Assembly (NCBI GenBank): GCA_022706885.1
Contig: JAKJBR010000010.1
Coordinates: 1 to 43,553 of the forward strand
Origin: DUPQ01 sp022706885
GTDB lineage: Bacteria > Bacillota > Clostridia > DUPQ01
Direction: 5' to 3'
Length of the DNA: 43,553 bases
Part shown: positions 33,149 to 40,576 of the stretch, piece by piece
Layout of the letters: the number at the start of each line of letters is the position of its first letter
Position numbering within the stretch: the first letter of the stretch is position 1
Made by a program: the position numbers and the translations under genes
The notes under the pieces: model-generated
Database searches by the model: none
Seen by the model: only the letters and a program-made list of their open reading frames with translations
What the model was told of the DNA's origin: nothing

Positions 33149-34879
33149 TTAATCAGATATTACCTGATTAACATCCGCATTGAAACCTTCCAGAATGGCT
33201 TCCCATACCGTTTTGTTGGTCTGACTCATCATCCAGATACATACACCTCTTAAGTTGTATTTGGCGGCAAGTGCGGCTTTTTCTCTTGCACTGGCATCAT
33301 CTTCTATCCATGCCCTGTAAAGCTCCCCGTCTTCTATATATTCAATATAGTACTGTCCGCTTATATATCCGTCCCTCTCTTCTTCCCATACCGGAGTTAA
33401 CTGCTTTTCCTCAACAAGTTTTACTACCTGATCGGCTGTCAGTGTCTTATCCAAAGTCACTTTTCCTTCACTGTCGGTTTTCCACAATCTGGTATATGCG
33501 GGTATACCTAAAACCAGTTTATCCGGCTCAATCAGTTTTAAAGTCTTGCCTACATTCTCTTCCACCCAGGAAAGCTGAGCCTGCGAGCCTCCGGTCTCAT
33601 GTGCACTCCAGTATTGGTCATATGTCATTACCATCACATAATCGGCTACTTTTCCCAGTTCTTCGTGATCATAACACCGTGAATAAGCCTCCGATCCTCC
33701 CGGAACTCCCACGTCTATGGAAACGGCCAGATTCATCTGATGTGCCAAAGGAACCAACTCCCGCATAAACTGTGTGAGATTATCCTTGTCGGACAAATAC
33801 AGGTTTTCAAAATCTATATTTATCCCGTCGAATTTATATATATACGCATAAGTCAGTATCTGGTCTATCACATGACGCCTTGCCTCACTGTCAGCCAATA
33901 CTTCACTTATCTGCCCTTTCTTTGCAAAAACATTATTAATCAACGGCCAGACGGTATACCCTCTTTTTCTTGCATTTTCCATATACTTCATGGATGCACT
34001 GCTGGCAATATTGCCTTTTTCATCTATAACCGTAAAAAATGTGGGAGACAGGACATTGACATCGGCATAATACGGAACATATGTTACCGAACTGGAATGT
34101 ACATAATGCCAGGAAAGCACCACATACTCCGGCAGATACAGCTTTTTTTGCTCATACCTGACTACAACCGGCTGTTTAGAGGTAACTTTAATATCCAGGT
34201 ATTTTGTTTCTATGTATCCCGCAACACCTTCGCTTGTCATAAGATATGTCCAGTCGCCTAAAACCCTGTTGACATACAAAACCTGATCCATAGGTACATT
34301 TGATACATAAACAGCCTCTTTAATGGAAGGTCCTTTTCTCAGCTGAGCATCGGCAATATTGACCGTTGCCGTGTGGTCGAAATTCCTTAAGAACTCTATT
34401 ATCACTATGTCGTTTTGCTCCAGATATTTGACACTGATGTTCCACATATACAAAAAAGGGCTTACCGGTACATAAAGATATCCGTCATGTCTTTGACTTG
34501 CGGTATCCAGATGAAGATCCTTTTTATTCAATTCTGCAACAAGACTGTCTTCTGTCATATTCACCACTCTGTCTTTTGTGGTAATAATCACTTTATATCT
34601 GGCTTCATCGTAATATATGTACGGATCGATGAACTGCTTTATAACCTCGTATCGCACCAGTATCTCACCGTTTATAATCCTGACGGGCTTTTCATATTCA
34701 ACTTTATGGAAATTGACAACCAGATCGGTATACTCATCGGAAAAATACTTTTCAAGATTAGTATTCGGAGAATACTTTTCCCGCACATTATTCAGTACGG
34801 AATCATATGCAAAAAAGACCGCTGCCGCCGATGCCGCTAAAATGATTATTAAGATGACATATTTCCACAGTTTCTTCAA
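33149..34879 (-). CDS. GH18 glycosidase with SH3 domain, cell-surface anchored
   Basis: This 576-residue protein starts with a signal-anchor helix (about 6-25). A copper-amine-oxidase-N-like domain follows (about 65-165; RIINGEILVRYEVIKQFID), then a bacterial SH3 domain (about 170-230; LRKGPS...YIETKYLDI) and a GH18 barrel (about 250-565). The catalytic motif reads FDGINIDFEN with acid E358. GH18 enzymes of this architecture in spore-forming Clostridia cleave chitin-like or peptidoglycan/cortex glycans. It is secreted or tethered outside the membrane, and may remodel the wall. It starts 3 bases after the DUF6106 gene and is probably co-transcribed with it. Confidence 0.88.
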   Translation of the reverse strand: MKKLWKYVILIIILAASAAAVFFAYDSVLNNVREKYSPNTNLEKYFSDEYTDLVVNFHKVEYEKPVRIINGEILVRYEVIKQFIDPYIYYDEARYKVIITTKDRVVNMTEDSLVAELNKKDLHLDTASQRHDGYLYVPVSPFLYMWNISVKYLEQNDIVIIEFLRNFDHTATVNIADAQLRKGPSIKEAVYVSNVPMDQVLYVNRVLGDWTYLMTSEGVAGYIETKYLDIKVTSKQPVVVRYEQKKLYLPEYVVLSWHYVHSSSVTYVPYYADVNVLSPTFFTVIDEKGNIASSASMKYMENARKRGYTVWPLINNVFAKKGQISEVLADSEARRHVIDQILTYAYIYKFDGINIDFENLYLSDKDNLTQFMRELVPLAHQMNLAVSIDVGVPGGSEAYSRCYDHEELGKVADYVMVMTYDQYWSAHETGGSQAQLSWVEENVGKTLKLIEPDKLVLGIPAYTRLWKTDSEGKVTLDKTLTADQVVKLVEEKQLTPVWEEERDGYISGQYYIEYIEDGELYRAWIEDDASAREKAALAAKYNLRGVCIWMMSQTNKTVWEAILEGFNADVNQVISD

Positions 34880-34882
34880 TAA

Positions 34883-35380
34883 TCACTCCTTGAATTTATG
34901 CTTGGCATATTTTTGAATAAAATCTTCTATTCTTTCATCTGCCTCGAAGTATACAAGTGTCCTCATGGATTTGAAATATGCCACTCCGAATACGGTATTT
35001 TCCGAACCCGGTGCGGAGGCATCTATTACCTGCTGTACATTATCCGAATACTCCTTTATATGATCGGAATCCTTATATGCCAGTATCTCGAAATCCTTCA
35101 AAGAATGAGTAAATATATTCTTCCTTCTGCTTTTATTTATGATCTTGTCGATGGTCATGGTATCTTCCACGAAAATATATTCATAGTCGAATTTCCTGGA
35201 AGTTATAATCCTGTAGCATGCATATATGACACCCAACCAGATAATAAATGAGAGATTTCGCAGAAAGTAATAGGAAACTATACATATCGCAAGCGTAACT
35301 GAAACGACGGCAAGCGATATCAAATCATCTTTTCTGGTTTTCTTTCTGTATACAATCTTCTCATAGTACCAACTTTCCAT
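34883..35380 (-). CDS. DUF6106 family membrane protein
   Basis: This 165-residue protein has two adjacent membrane helices (about 22-58, separated by a short turn) between a basic N-terminus and a soluble domain containing the YEYIFVEDTMTIDKIINKSRRK segment. That pattern matches the DUF6106 family of Clostridia, with unknown function. The second ATG (35380) is preferred because it is 6 bases from an AAAGGAAG site, while the first (35386) sits directly on it. It is followed closely by a GH18 glycosidase gene, so a role in the cell envelope is possible but unproven. Confidence 0.7.
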   Translation of the reverse strand: MESWYYEKIVYRKKTRKDDLISLAVVSVTLAICIVSYYFLRNLSFIIWLGVIYACYRIITSRKFDYEYIFVEDTMTIDKIINKSRRKNIFTHSLKDFEILAYKDSDHIKEYSDNVQQVIDASAPGSENTVFGVAYFKSMRTLVYFEADERIEDFIQKYAKHKFKE

Positions 35381-35440
35381 ATGCATCTTCCTTTCAATAT
35401 GCTAAATATATCATATAAAGGGTTTTTATGTGTGTACTTT

Positions 35441-35470
35441 TTGTTAACTTTTCCGATATTATGGTATTAT
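35441..35470 (+). promoter_or_regulatory. Candidate sigma-A-type promoter for ispF
   Basis: TTGTTA (35441-35446), an 18-base spacer and TATTAT (35465-35470) read on the plus strand. The AACAACGAGG ribosome region follows and the ispF start is at 35507. The divergent DUF6106 gene shares this 126-base gap; no convincing promoter was found for it. Confidence 0.6.
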
Positions 35471-35506
35471 GTTATTCAAGTATTAAACAACGAGGTGACA
35501 TACATC

Positions 35507-35968
35507 ATGAAGTGCGCAATCGGGCAGGACAGTCATAAGTTTTCCGAAAATGCAGACAAGAAGCTTATTCTTGCGGGAGTTCACATAAAAAATCATCCGG
35601 GACTTATCGCAAACAGCGACGGGGATGTTATCTATCATGCTCTGACCAATGCGATAAGCGGTATTACCTCGGTAAATATTTTAGGAAAAACCGCAGATAT
35701 AATGTGCAAAGGAGGAATAACCGACAGTTCTCTATATGTAAAAGAAGCTTTGAAAAGCCTGGAATATAAAATAGAGCATGTCAGCTTTACGGTGGAGTGT
35801 ATGACTCCGGTTCTCTCTCCTTACATAGAGGAAATGAAAGGCAATATAGCAATGCTTCTCGGAATAGATAAAAAAGATGTGGGTTTGACAGCCACATCGG
35901 GTGAAGGTTTGTCATCATTCGGAAAAGGTTCAGGAATCATGTGCTTCTGTATAATAACCGTCAGCTAA
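35507..35968 (+). CDS. ispF: Divergent 2-C-methyl-D-erythritol 2,4-cyclodiphosphate synthase
   Basis: IspF cyclises CDP-methylerythritol 2-phosphate in the non-mevalonate isoprenoid pathway. The 153-residue protein starts at 35507 (MKCAIGQDSH) after a GAGGTGA site; the longer frame to 35381 is not IspF-like. Zinc ligands D8, H10 and H44 are present, and ATSGEGLSSFGKGSGI covers the nucleotide-binding E133 region. But the flexible loop normally reading DTDPxYKGxDS is replaced by TADIMCKGGITDSS, and the usual VKATTTEG strand reads LTATSGEG. It may be a working but diverged enzyme or a paralog. Its 3' end overlaps ispD by 39 bases on the other strand. Confidence 0.8.
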   Translation: MKCAIGQDSHKFSENADKKLILAGVHIKNHPGLIANSDGDVIYHALTNAISGITSVNILGKTADIMCKGGITDSSLYVKEALKSLEYKIEHVSFTVECMTPVLSPYIEEMKGNIAMLLGIDKKDVGLTATSGEGLSSFGKGSGIMCFCIITVS

Positions 35969-36637
35969 AATAGCCGAAGCTATTACTAAATCCGATTTTG
36001 TAGTTATTTTTAAATTCAAAGAATCGGACTCTATAATCTTTACATTATGTCCGTAATGCTCCGCTATCATGCAGTCATCGGTGACTTCCAGATCATCGGC
36101 TTCCGCTCTTTTGTGAAAATCCAAAGCAAATTCCGTCTTAAAAGCCTGCGGTGTCTGGGCATTGTATACCTTGTCTCTGTCAAGGGTTTTTTCTATAAAC
36201 ATTATGCTGTCCGCTATCTTTACGGTATCGGTGCTCTTTGAAGCGGCCACACATACCCCGTATCGCTTTGCTCCGTCTACACACTCATCTATAATCTTAC
36301 GGGTAACCAGCGGTCTGGCACCGTCGTGTATAAGTACAATACCTTCTTTGTCAGATAATGACAGCAACCCGTTATACACCGAATGTCTGCGGGTGCTTCC
36401 GGCATACGCAATCTTTACTTTTCTATTCACCCTATATTCAGACAATAAAGATAAGTACTCCGACTCATCTTTTTTAGGTATAACAAGTATTATCTGTTTA
36501 ATGTATCTTATATCATGAAACGCTTTAACCGTCCGGATAATAACGGGAACACCGCCAAGAGGCGCCAACAATTTGTTTATTCCTTCCATCCTGCCGGATG
36601 TGCCGCCCGCAGCAATAACCACACTTACCGATTCCAT
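35930..36637 (-). CDS. ispD: 2-C-methyl-D-erythritol 4-phosphate cytidylyltransferase
   Basis: IspD makes CDP-methylerythritol from CTP and methylerythritol 4-phosphate. The 235-residue protein has the CTP-binding loop VIAAGGTSGRMEG at the start, the IHDGARPLV motif, and the QTPQAFKTE segment. The order carD-ispD is common in Clostridia. Here the carD and ispD genes are 3 bases apart and share the consensus promoter upstream of carD. The C-terminus overlaps the end of the convergent ispF gene by 39 bases. Confidence 0.94.
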   Translation of the reverse strand: MESVSVVIAAGGTSGRMEGINKLLAPLGGVPVIIRTVKAFHDIRYIKQIILVIPKKDESEYLSLLSEYRVNRKVKIAYAGSTRRHSVYNGLLSLSDKEGIVLIHDGARPLVTRKIIDECVDGAKRYGVCVAASKSTDTVKIADSIMFIEKTLDRDKVYNAQTPQAFKTEFALDFHKRAEADDLEVTDDCMIAEHYGHNVKIIESDSLNLKITTKSDLVIASAILADGYYTEAHDS

Positions 36638-36640
36638 ATA

Positions 36641-37138
36641 TTATTCTTCCTCAACATCCGAATCGCAGTATATACTTTTTTTTAAAGCGTTTTCCGCCTG
36701 AACCAGAGAAATATTCTTAGCCAGCATTATTTCACTCAATACGGCATTTTTCGCATTAATCATCAATTTTCTCTCACCTGTCGAGAGGCTTTTGTCACGG
36801 GTCATTAATGATTTAGCAATCTGAGCAATTTCATATATTGATCCGTCCTTGAGTTTCTCCATATTTTCACGGTATCTCTTATTCCAGTTGGATGTTTCTT
36901 CGGTATCCATTGTCTTTATCTCATCCAGAAGTTCATCCGCTTCGGAATCGGTGATAACATCCCTTATACCTATACCGTCCATATTATCCACGGGAAGCAT
37001 AGCGACCATTTCACTTATGGGACTTTTTACTACATAATAGCATCGGATTTCATCCATAATCTTTCTGTCGACTTTATCAACAATGACGCCTGCGCCATGC
37101 ATAGGATATACAATCTTATCCCCGATACTGTAACTCAA
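36641..37138 (-). CDS. carD: CarD family transcriptional regulator
   Basis: This 165-residue protein has the N-terminal RNA-polymerase-interacting Tudor-like domain (SIGDKIVYPMHGAGVIV) and a helical C-terminal domain that in CarD contacts the upstream edge of the promoter bubble. CarD stabilises open complexes at many promoters. The start codon is TTG at 37138 with an AGGAGG site 9 bases upstream; no ATG lies at a useful place. The promoter is a perfect consensus, so strong transcription is combined with a weak start codon. ispD follows 3 bases later. Confidence 0.9.
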   Translation of the reverse strand: MSYSIGDKIVYPMHGAGVIVDKVDRKIMDEIRCYYVVKSPISEMVAMLPVDNMDGIGIRDVITDSEADELLDEIKTMDTEETSNWNKRYRENMEKLKDGSIYEIAQIAKSLMTRDKSLSTGERKLMINAKNAVLSEIMLAKNISLVQAENALKKSIYCDSDVEEE

Positions 37139-37160
37139 TTAAAGATACCTCCTGCACAAT

Positions 37161-37189
37161 ATTATACTCTTTTTAGTGCCTGCTGTCAA
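37161..37189 (-). promoter_or_regulatory. Perfect-consensus sigma-A promoter for carD-ispD
   Basis: The minus strand reads TTGACA (37189-37184), a 17-base spacer and TATAAT (37166-37161). All twelve consensus bases match. The carD ribosome site lies about 6 bases beyond the -10 box, so the leader is very short. Confidence 0.9.
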
Positions 37190-37360
37190 AAGCAACACAG
37201 GCGAAAATGAGCAGGAAAATTGAACGTAATTTTTTTGACAAAACATAAAGAATGAACGAATGTTGCCTCTTTAAAACTTCCCTTTTAAGCCATTTGCCAC
37301 ATTAAAGCACATGCGCCGTGAACAGCAGCAGTGTCAAAAATTATTAAGCGATGCAGGATA

Positions 37361-37389
37361 TTGAGCTAAGAGAAAGTTGAATGTATAAT
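37361..37389 (+). promoter_or_regulatory. Candidate promoter for the DUF4003 gene
   Basis: TTGAGC (37361-37366), a 17-base spacer and a perfect TATAAT (37384-37389) read on the plus strand, about 100 bases before the DUF4003 ATG at 37491. A TTGACA at 37430-37435 is closer but lacks a good -10 box. Confidence 0.5.
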
Positions 37390-37490
37390 TGAGTTGATTA
37401 TCATATGGCATAAATACAGGAAAGATGATTTGACACAACTTTATTTAATACTTACATAACAGCAAATTCAATTTACGGAGGTCTTTTCAG

Positions 37491-38462
37491 ATGAATAACA
37501 CATGGGAAAACAAGTTGGAACTTTTTGCAAAAAACGTGCAAATCATGAAATCGGAGTTTGTCTGGCAAAATGTCTCGATAAAGCGTATGGCGGCGCTTCT
37601 GTACGCACTGGAAGGCAAAACGGTTGACTTAGAGACAATCAGGCAGTGTCACAATTTGATTAAACAGAACACGGGCGCGTTTTCCACATTCCGCGGGAGC
37701 ATGGCGCTGGGTTTGGCGACAATGCTCTCTCTATCCGGTAATCCTGAGAATTCGTTAAGTGCAACCCTTAAAGTATACAAGTTGCTGAAAGATGTAAAGT
37801 TCAGAGCTTCCTACCTTTTGGTGGTTGCCGCATACCGGATTGCAATACAAGCCGATGCTTCCGATTATGAAAACGCGGTAATGCGCACGAGGGCATTTTT
37901 TGACGGAATGAAAGCTAAAAATTTCTTTTACACCGGGCAGGATGATTATATTTTTGCGGCTATGTTGGGACTTTCCGGTTTGGATCTTGCCGAAGGAACG
38001 GAGCGCATTTTGCAAATTTATAATCAGCTTAAAAGAGAGTTCAGAAATAAAAACAGCGTTCAGATTCTGGCACAGGTGCTGGCACTCGGAGAGGCTGACG
38101 ACAGTATTATAAATCGTGTTCTTGCTCTGCGTGATGCGCTCAGGACGCAAAAAATCAAACTGGACAAAGCTTATACATTACCGTTTTTGGGAATCTTTGC
38201 ACTGCTGCCGGTAGAAATTGAAATAATCGTTAATAAAATAGGAGAAGCACAAGATGCTCTTAGGAACAAAAAGGGATTCAGAACTCTGTCCGTAAGTACG
38301 GGGGAGCTGCTTCTGTTCGCGGCAACAATTGTAGCAAGCGACTATACCGAAAACATAAAAGACGGAGTGCTGACGGCAACACTTTCAACATGTATAGCCA
38401 ATATTATTATAGCGCAGGAAGCCGCTATGGTAGCAGCTGCATCGTCATCTTCATCAGTTTAA
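37491..38462 (+). CDS. DUF4003 family protein
   Basis: This 323-residue, mostly helical soluble protein matches DUF4003: an N-terminal region starting with a helix (LFAKNVQIMKSEFVWQ), the conserved SFRGSMALGLATMLSL-like stretch, and the YTGQDDYIFAAMLGLSG segment. The last 60 residues are hydrophobic and Ala-rich and end in a Ser tract (AAASSSSSV), as is common in the family. Function is unknown. A GGAGG site precedes the ATG. It stands alone between a 352-base and a 226-base gap and uses more GCG and CGC codons than its neighbours (by eye), which could mean recent acquisition. Confidence 0.82.
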   Translation: MNNTWENKLELFAKNVQIMKSEFVWQNVSIKRMAALLYALEGKTVDLETIRQCHNLIKQNTGAFSTFRGSMALGLATMLSLSGNPENSLSATLKVYKLLKDVKFRASYLLVVAAYRIAIQADASDYENAVMRTRAFFDGMKAKNFFYTGQDDYIFAAMLGLSGLDLAEGTERILQIYNQLKREFRNKNSVQILAQVLALGEADDSIINRVLALRDALRTQKIKLDKAYTLPFLGIFALLPVEIEIIVNKIGEAQDALRNKKGFRTLSVSTGELLLFAATIVASDYTENIKDGVLTATLSTCIANIIIAQEAAMVAAASSSSSV

Positions 38463-38544
38463 CAACATGCTGAATAAGAAGCGTTCGTGATTAAATAGCA
38501 ATCAGATTACGCAGGAAACAGGATATAACAATATTAAAAGAATT

Positions 38545-38646
38545 ATGACAATCCTTTCTTAACGATATGTATTTGAAGACTCAAAGGAAATACAAGGTTA
38601 TGCAACGGTTGCAAAAAAATTTTCAACCGAGTTCGGAAAACCGTGA
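38545..38646 (+). pseudogene. Possible short gene remnant
   Basis: In the 226-base gap after DUF4003 one frame reads MTILS, a stop at 38560-38562, then 27 codons of protein-like sequence (FEDSKEIQGYATVAKKF and on) to a stop at 38644. The single in-frame stop and the lack of a ribosome site suggest decayed coding sequence, but the stretch is short and could be chance. Confidence 0.2.
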
Positions 38647-38688
38647 ATAGTAAATTGAAGTAAATATCAGTGGAAAAATCAACAGTAT

Positions 38689-39363
38689 CTAAGTAACAAG
38701 CATACCGTCCTTTAAGTTCAGCTGCACATCGGTAACCGAAGCAATTTCCAAATCATGTGTTACAACTATAACACAGAAATCGTTGTTGTGTGCAAGATTC
38801 TTTAATATGGAAACAATTATATCGCCGTTCTCCGTATCAAGGTTACCCGTCGGCTCATCCGCTAAAAGTATTGAGGAGCCGGTTGCCAAAGCACGTGCAA
38901 TCGATACTCTCTGCTGTTCGCCTCCCGACAACATGGAAGGATAGCGTTTATAAAAAGTTTCATCCATCCCTACCATATTCAGCTTTTCCTTTGCAAGTGT
39001 CTCGCACTCGCTTGTTTTCAATCCTTTTAGTTTTAAAGGATACATTACATTCTCCATCGCGGTAAGCAGCGGAAACAGATTGAAATCCTGATATATCAGT
39101 GAAATACAATCTCTTCTGTATTTATCCATATTCATCTCTTTAAGATTGGTTCCATCGTATTTAATAACGCCTTTTGCGGGAACATCCAGCCCTACCATTA
39201 ATGATAATAAAGTGGTTTTCCCCGAACCGGATTTTCCTGTTATTGCGTAGAATTTCCCCTTAAAGAATTCATAAGAAAAATCCTTTACCGCTCTTACCGT
39301 CTGATATTTGTTTCTGTATTCATAGCTTACTTTTTCCAACTGCAATATCGGTGTATTTGTCAT
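38689..39363 (-). CDS. ABC transporter ATP-binding protein (MacB/LolD type)
   Basis: This 224-residue ATPase has Walker A GKSGSGKTT (near residues 43-51), the Q-loop YQDFNLFP, signature LSGGEQQRVSIARAL, and Walker B ILLADEPTGNLD. The length and the LADEPTGNLD form match the MacB/LolD/FtsE group, which drive FtsX-like permeases that do mechanical work or extrude peptides, lipids or drugs rather than importing. It is the last gene of an operon with two FtsX-like permeases and a lipoprotein. The start is ATG at 39363, 13 bases after the permease. Confidence 0.94.
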   Translation of the reverse strand: MTNTPILQLEKVSYEYRNKYQTVRAVKDFSYEFFKGKFYAITGKSGSGKTTLLSLMVGLDVPAKGVIKYDGTNLKEMNMDKYRRDCISLIYQDFNLFPLLTAMENVMYPLKLKGLKTSECETLAKEKLNMVGMDETFYKRYPSMLSGGEQQRVSIARALATGSSILLADEPTGNLDTENGDIIVSILKNLAHNNDFCVIVVTHDLEIASVTDVQLNLKDGMLVT

Positions 39364-39376
39364 TTTGTCGGTCTCC

Positions 39377-40576
39377 TTAATCGTTCGCTTTCATTATTTT
39401 CATTACTTTAACACTTGCTATTCTTAATGCTTCTATCGCCGTACCCGCAAGATAACAGCCGATAAAAATCAATACCTTATTAATCTGTGTCGCACTTAAT
39501 TGCTTAAATCCTATAAGCGATACTAAAACTCCTATCAACGCACCTATTAAACATAATACGGCCTGTTCAATGAAACTGATATAGAAAACATAGCCTCCCG
39601 AAGCTCCCATACTTCTCATAACGGCAAATTCCGCTTTTCTGTTTCTTATAGACAGCATACTTATGACAAAACCTATGGCAACGGAAAACACGAATACAAA
39701 CGGCTCCAATATCTTAAGTTTCAAAATGTCCGCTTTTATGGGATCTGTCGCCTCTTCAAAATTGCCTTTGGGCATTACAAAAGAATGAGTATATTTCAGG
39801 TCTAATGCATTTAAACTTCTTGGCGTAATACCTGCTATTGTAGGCTTGGTAAAGTAGTTCATTAAAAATGTTTCCAGTTCCTCTAATACTTTTGTATCGG
39901 TAATTTCACATTTAAGACTGTATATATTATTGACGGAGGAAGTTAACAATTCGCTGTAATTAAGATAAGGGCAAAAGAATATGTCTTCAGCCTCATCATA
40001 TGTTCCTATCACCAGATATTCTATAGGCTCTTCAACTTTTTCCGTTTTGATGTATATACAGTCGCCCAGACCTTTCATTCTGCCGGGCACAATACATACG
40101 CGGCTGCCGCTCATTAGTACACTTTTATCAAACTTATTTCCCACATATACCGATACATTAAACTCCGCCATATCGGGAAGATAAGTCAGACCTACCACGC
40201 TTATTTCCGTAATCACTTCGCCGTATTCATTGGTGACGGATATTGTTTCTTTTCCGCTGCTGCGTATCTTTAAATTATCGGTATTCTTACCCAATATATT
40301 GTTCTCATTCATGAACACGGAAGCATATAACCTGTCAAGCTCAAGGTTGTCAGGGTATGCACCGGCTGAATCCATGATTATAATGTCAATATCAAACTTC
40401 TTATACAGCTCGTCCAGTAATCGTTCCTGCTTATGTAGGGTAAATTCCAGAAGACATAGAAGAACGGTAAAGGCGGCTATTGAAAGAACGACTGCTATAC
40501 TTTTAACCGCCTTCCTTATAAGTATAGTGAATGTATAAGATAAACTGTGTGTTATTCTTCTCAATAAGTTTTTCAT
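39377..40576 (-). CDS. FtsX-like ABC permease, shorter subunit
   Basis: This 399-residue permease has one N-terminal membrane helix (about 25-45), a large extracytoplasmic domain (about 50-285), and three C-terminal helices (about 292-312, 335-360 and 365-382). The cytoplasmic motif RNRKAEFAVMRSMGASGG between helices two and three is the FtsX/MacB coupling helix that meets the ATPase. Its start overlaps the stop of the larger permease by 4 bases (ATGA). Together with the 651-residue protein it probably forms a heterodimer. Confidence 0.9.
   Translation of the reverse strand: MKNLLRRITHSLSYTFTILIRKAVKSIAVVLSIAAFTVLLCLLEFTLHKQERLLDELYKKFDIDIIIMDSAGAYPDNLELDRLYASVFMNENNILGKNTDNLKIRSSGKETISVTNEYGEVITEISVVGLTYLPDMAEFNVSVYVGNKFDKSVLMSGSRVCIVPGRMKGLGDCIYIKTEKVEEPIEYLVIGTYDEAEDIFFCPYLNYSELLTSSVNNIYSLKCEITDTKVLEELETFLMNYFTKPTIAGITPRSLNALDLKYTHSFVMPKGNFEEATDPIKADILKLKILEPFVFVFSVAIGFVISMLSIRNRKAEFAVMRSMGASGGYVFYISFIEQAVLCLIGALIGVLVSLIGFKQLSATQINKVLIFIGCYLAGTAIEALRIASVKVMKIMKAND

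Larger units (their letters stand above)
37139..37490. other. 352-base intergenic region between carD and DUF4003
   Basis: It holds the consensus carD promoter (minus, 37161-37189), a candidate promoter for the DUF4003 gene (plus, 37361-37389), and isolated TTGACA hexamers at 37235 and 37430 without good -10 partners. No open frame with a ribosome site and no strong hairpin was found in the remaining bases. It is longer than almost all other gaps in the window. Confidence 0.7.

Noticed and set aside
35381..35506. The 42-residue N-terminal extension of IspF.
   Set aside because: It covers the promoter region, includes no IspF-like residues and has no ribosome site; the start at 35507 has one.
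33114..37312. An identical 16-base word (CCACATTAAAGCACAT) at 33114-33129 and 37297-37312, both upstream of genes.
   Set aside because: In an AT-rich 43-kb window one such chance repeat is expected with appreciable probability, and the surrounding bases do not match.
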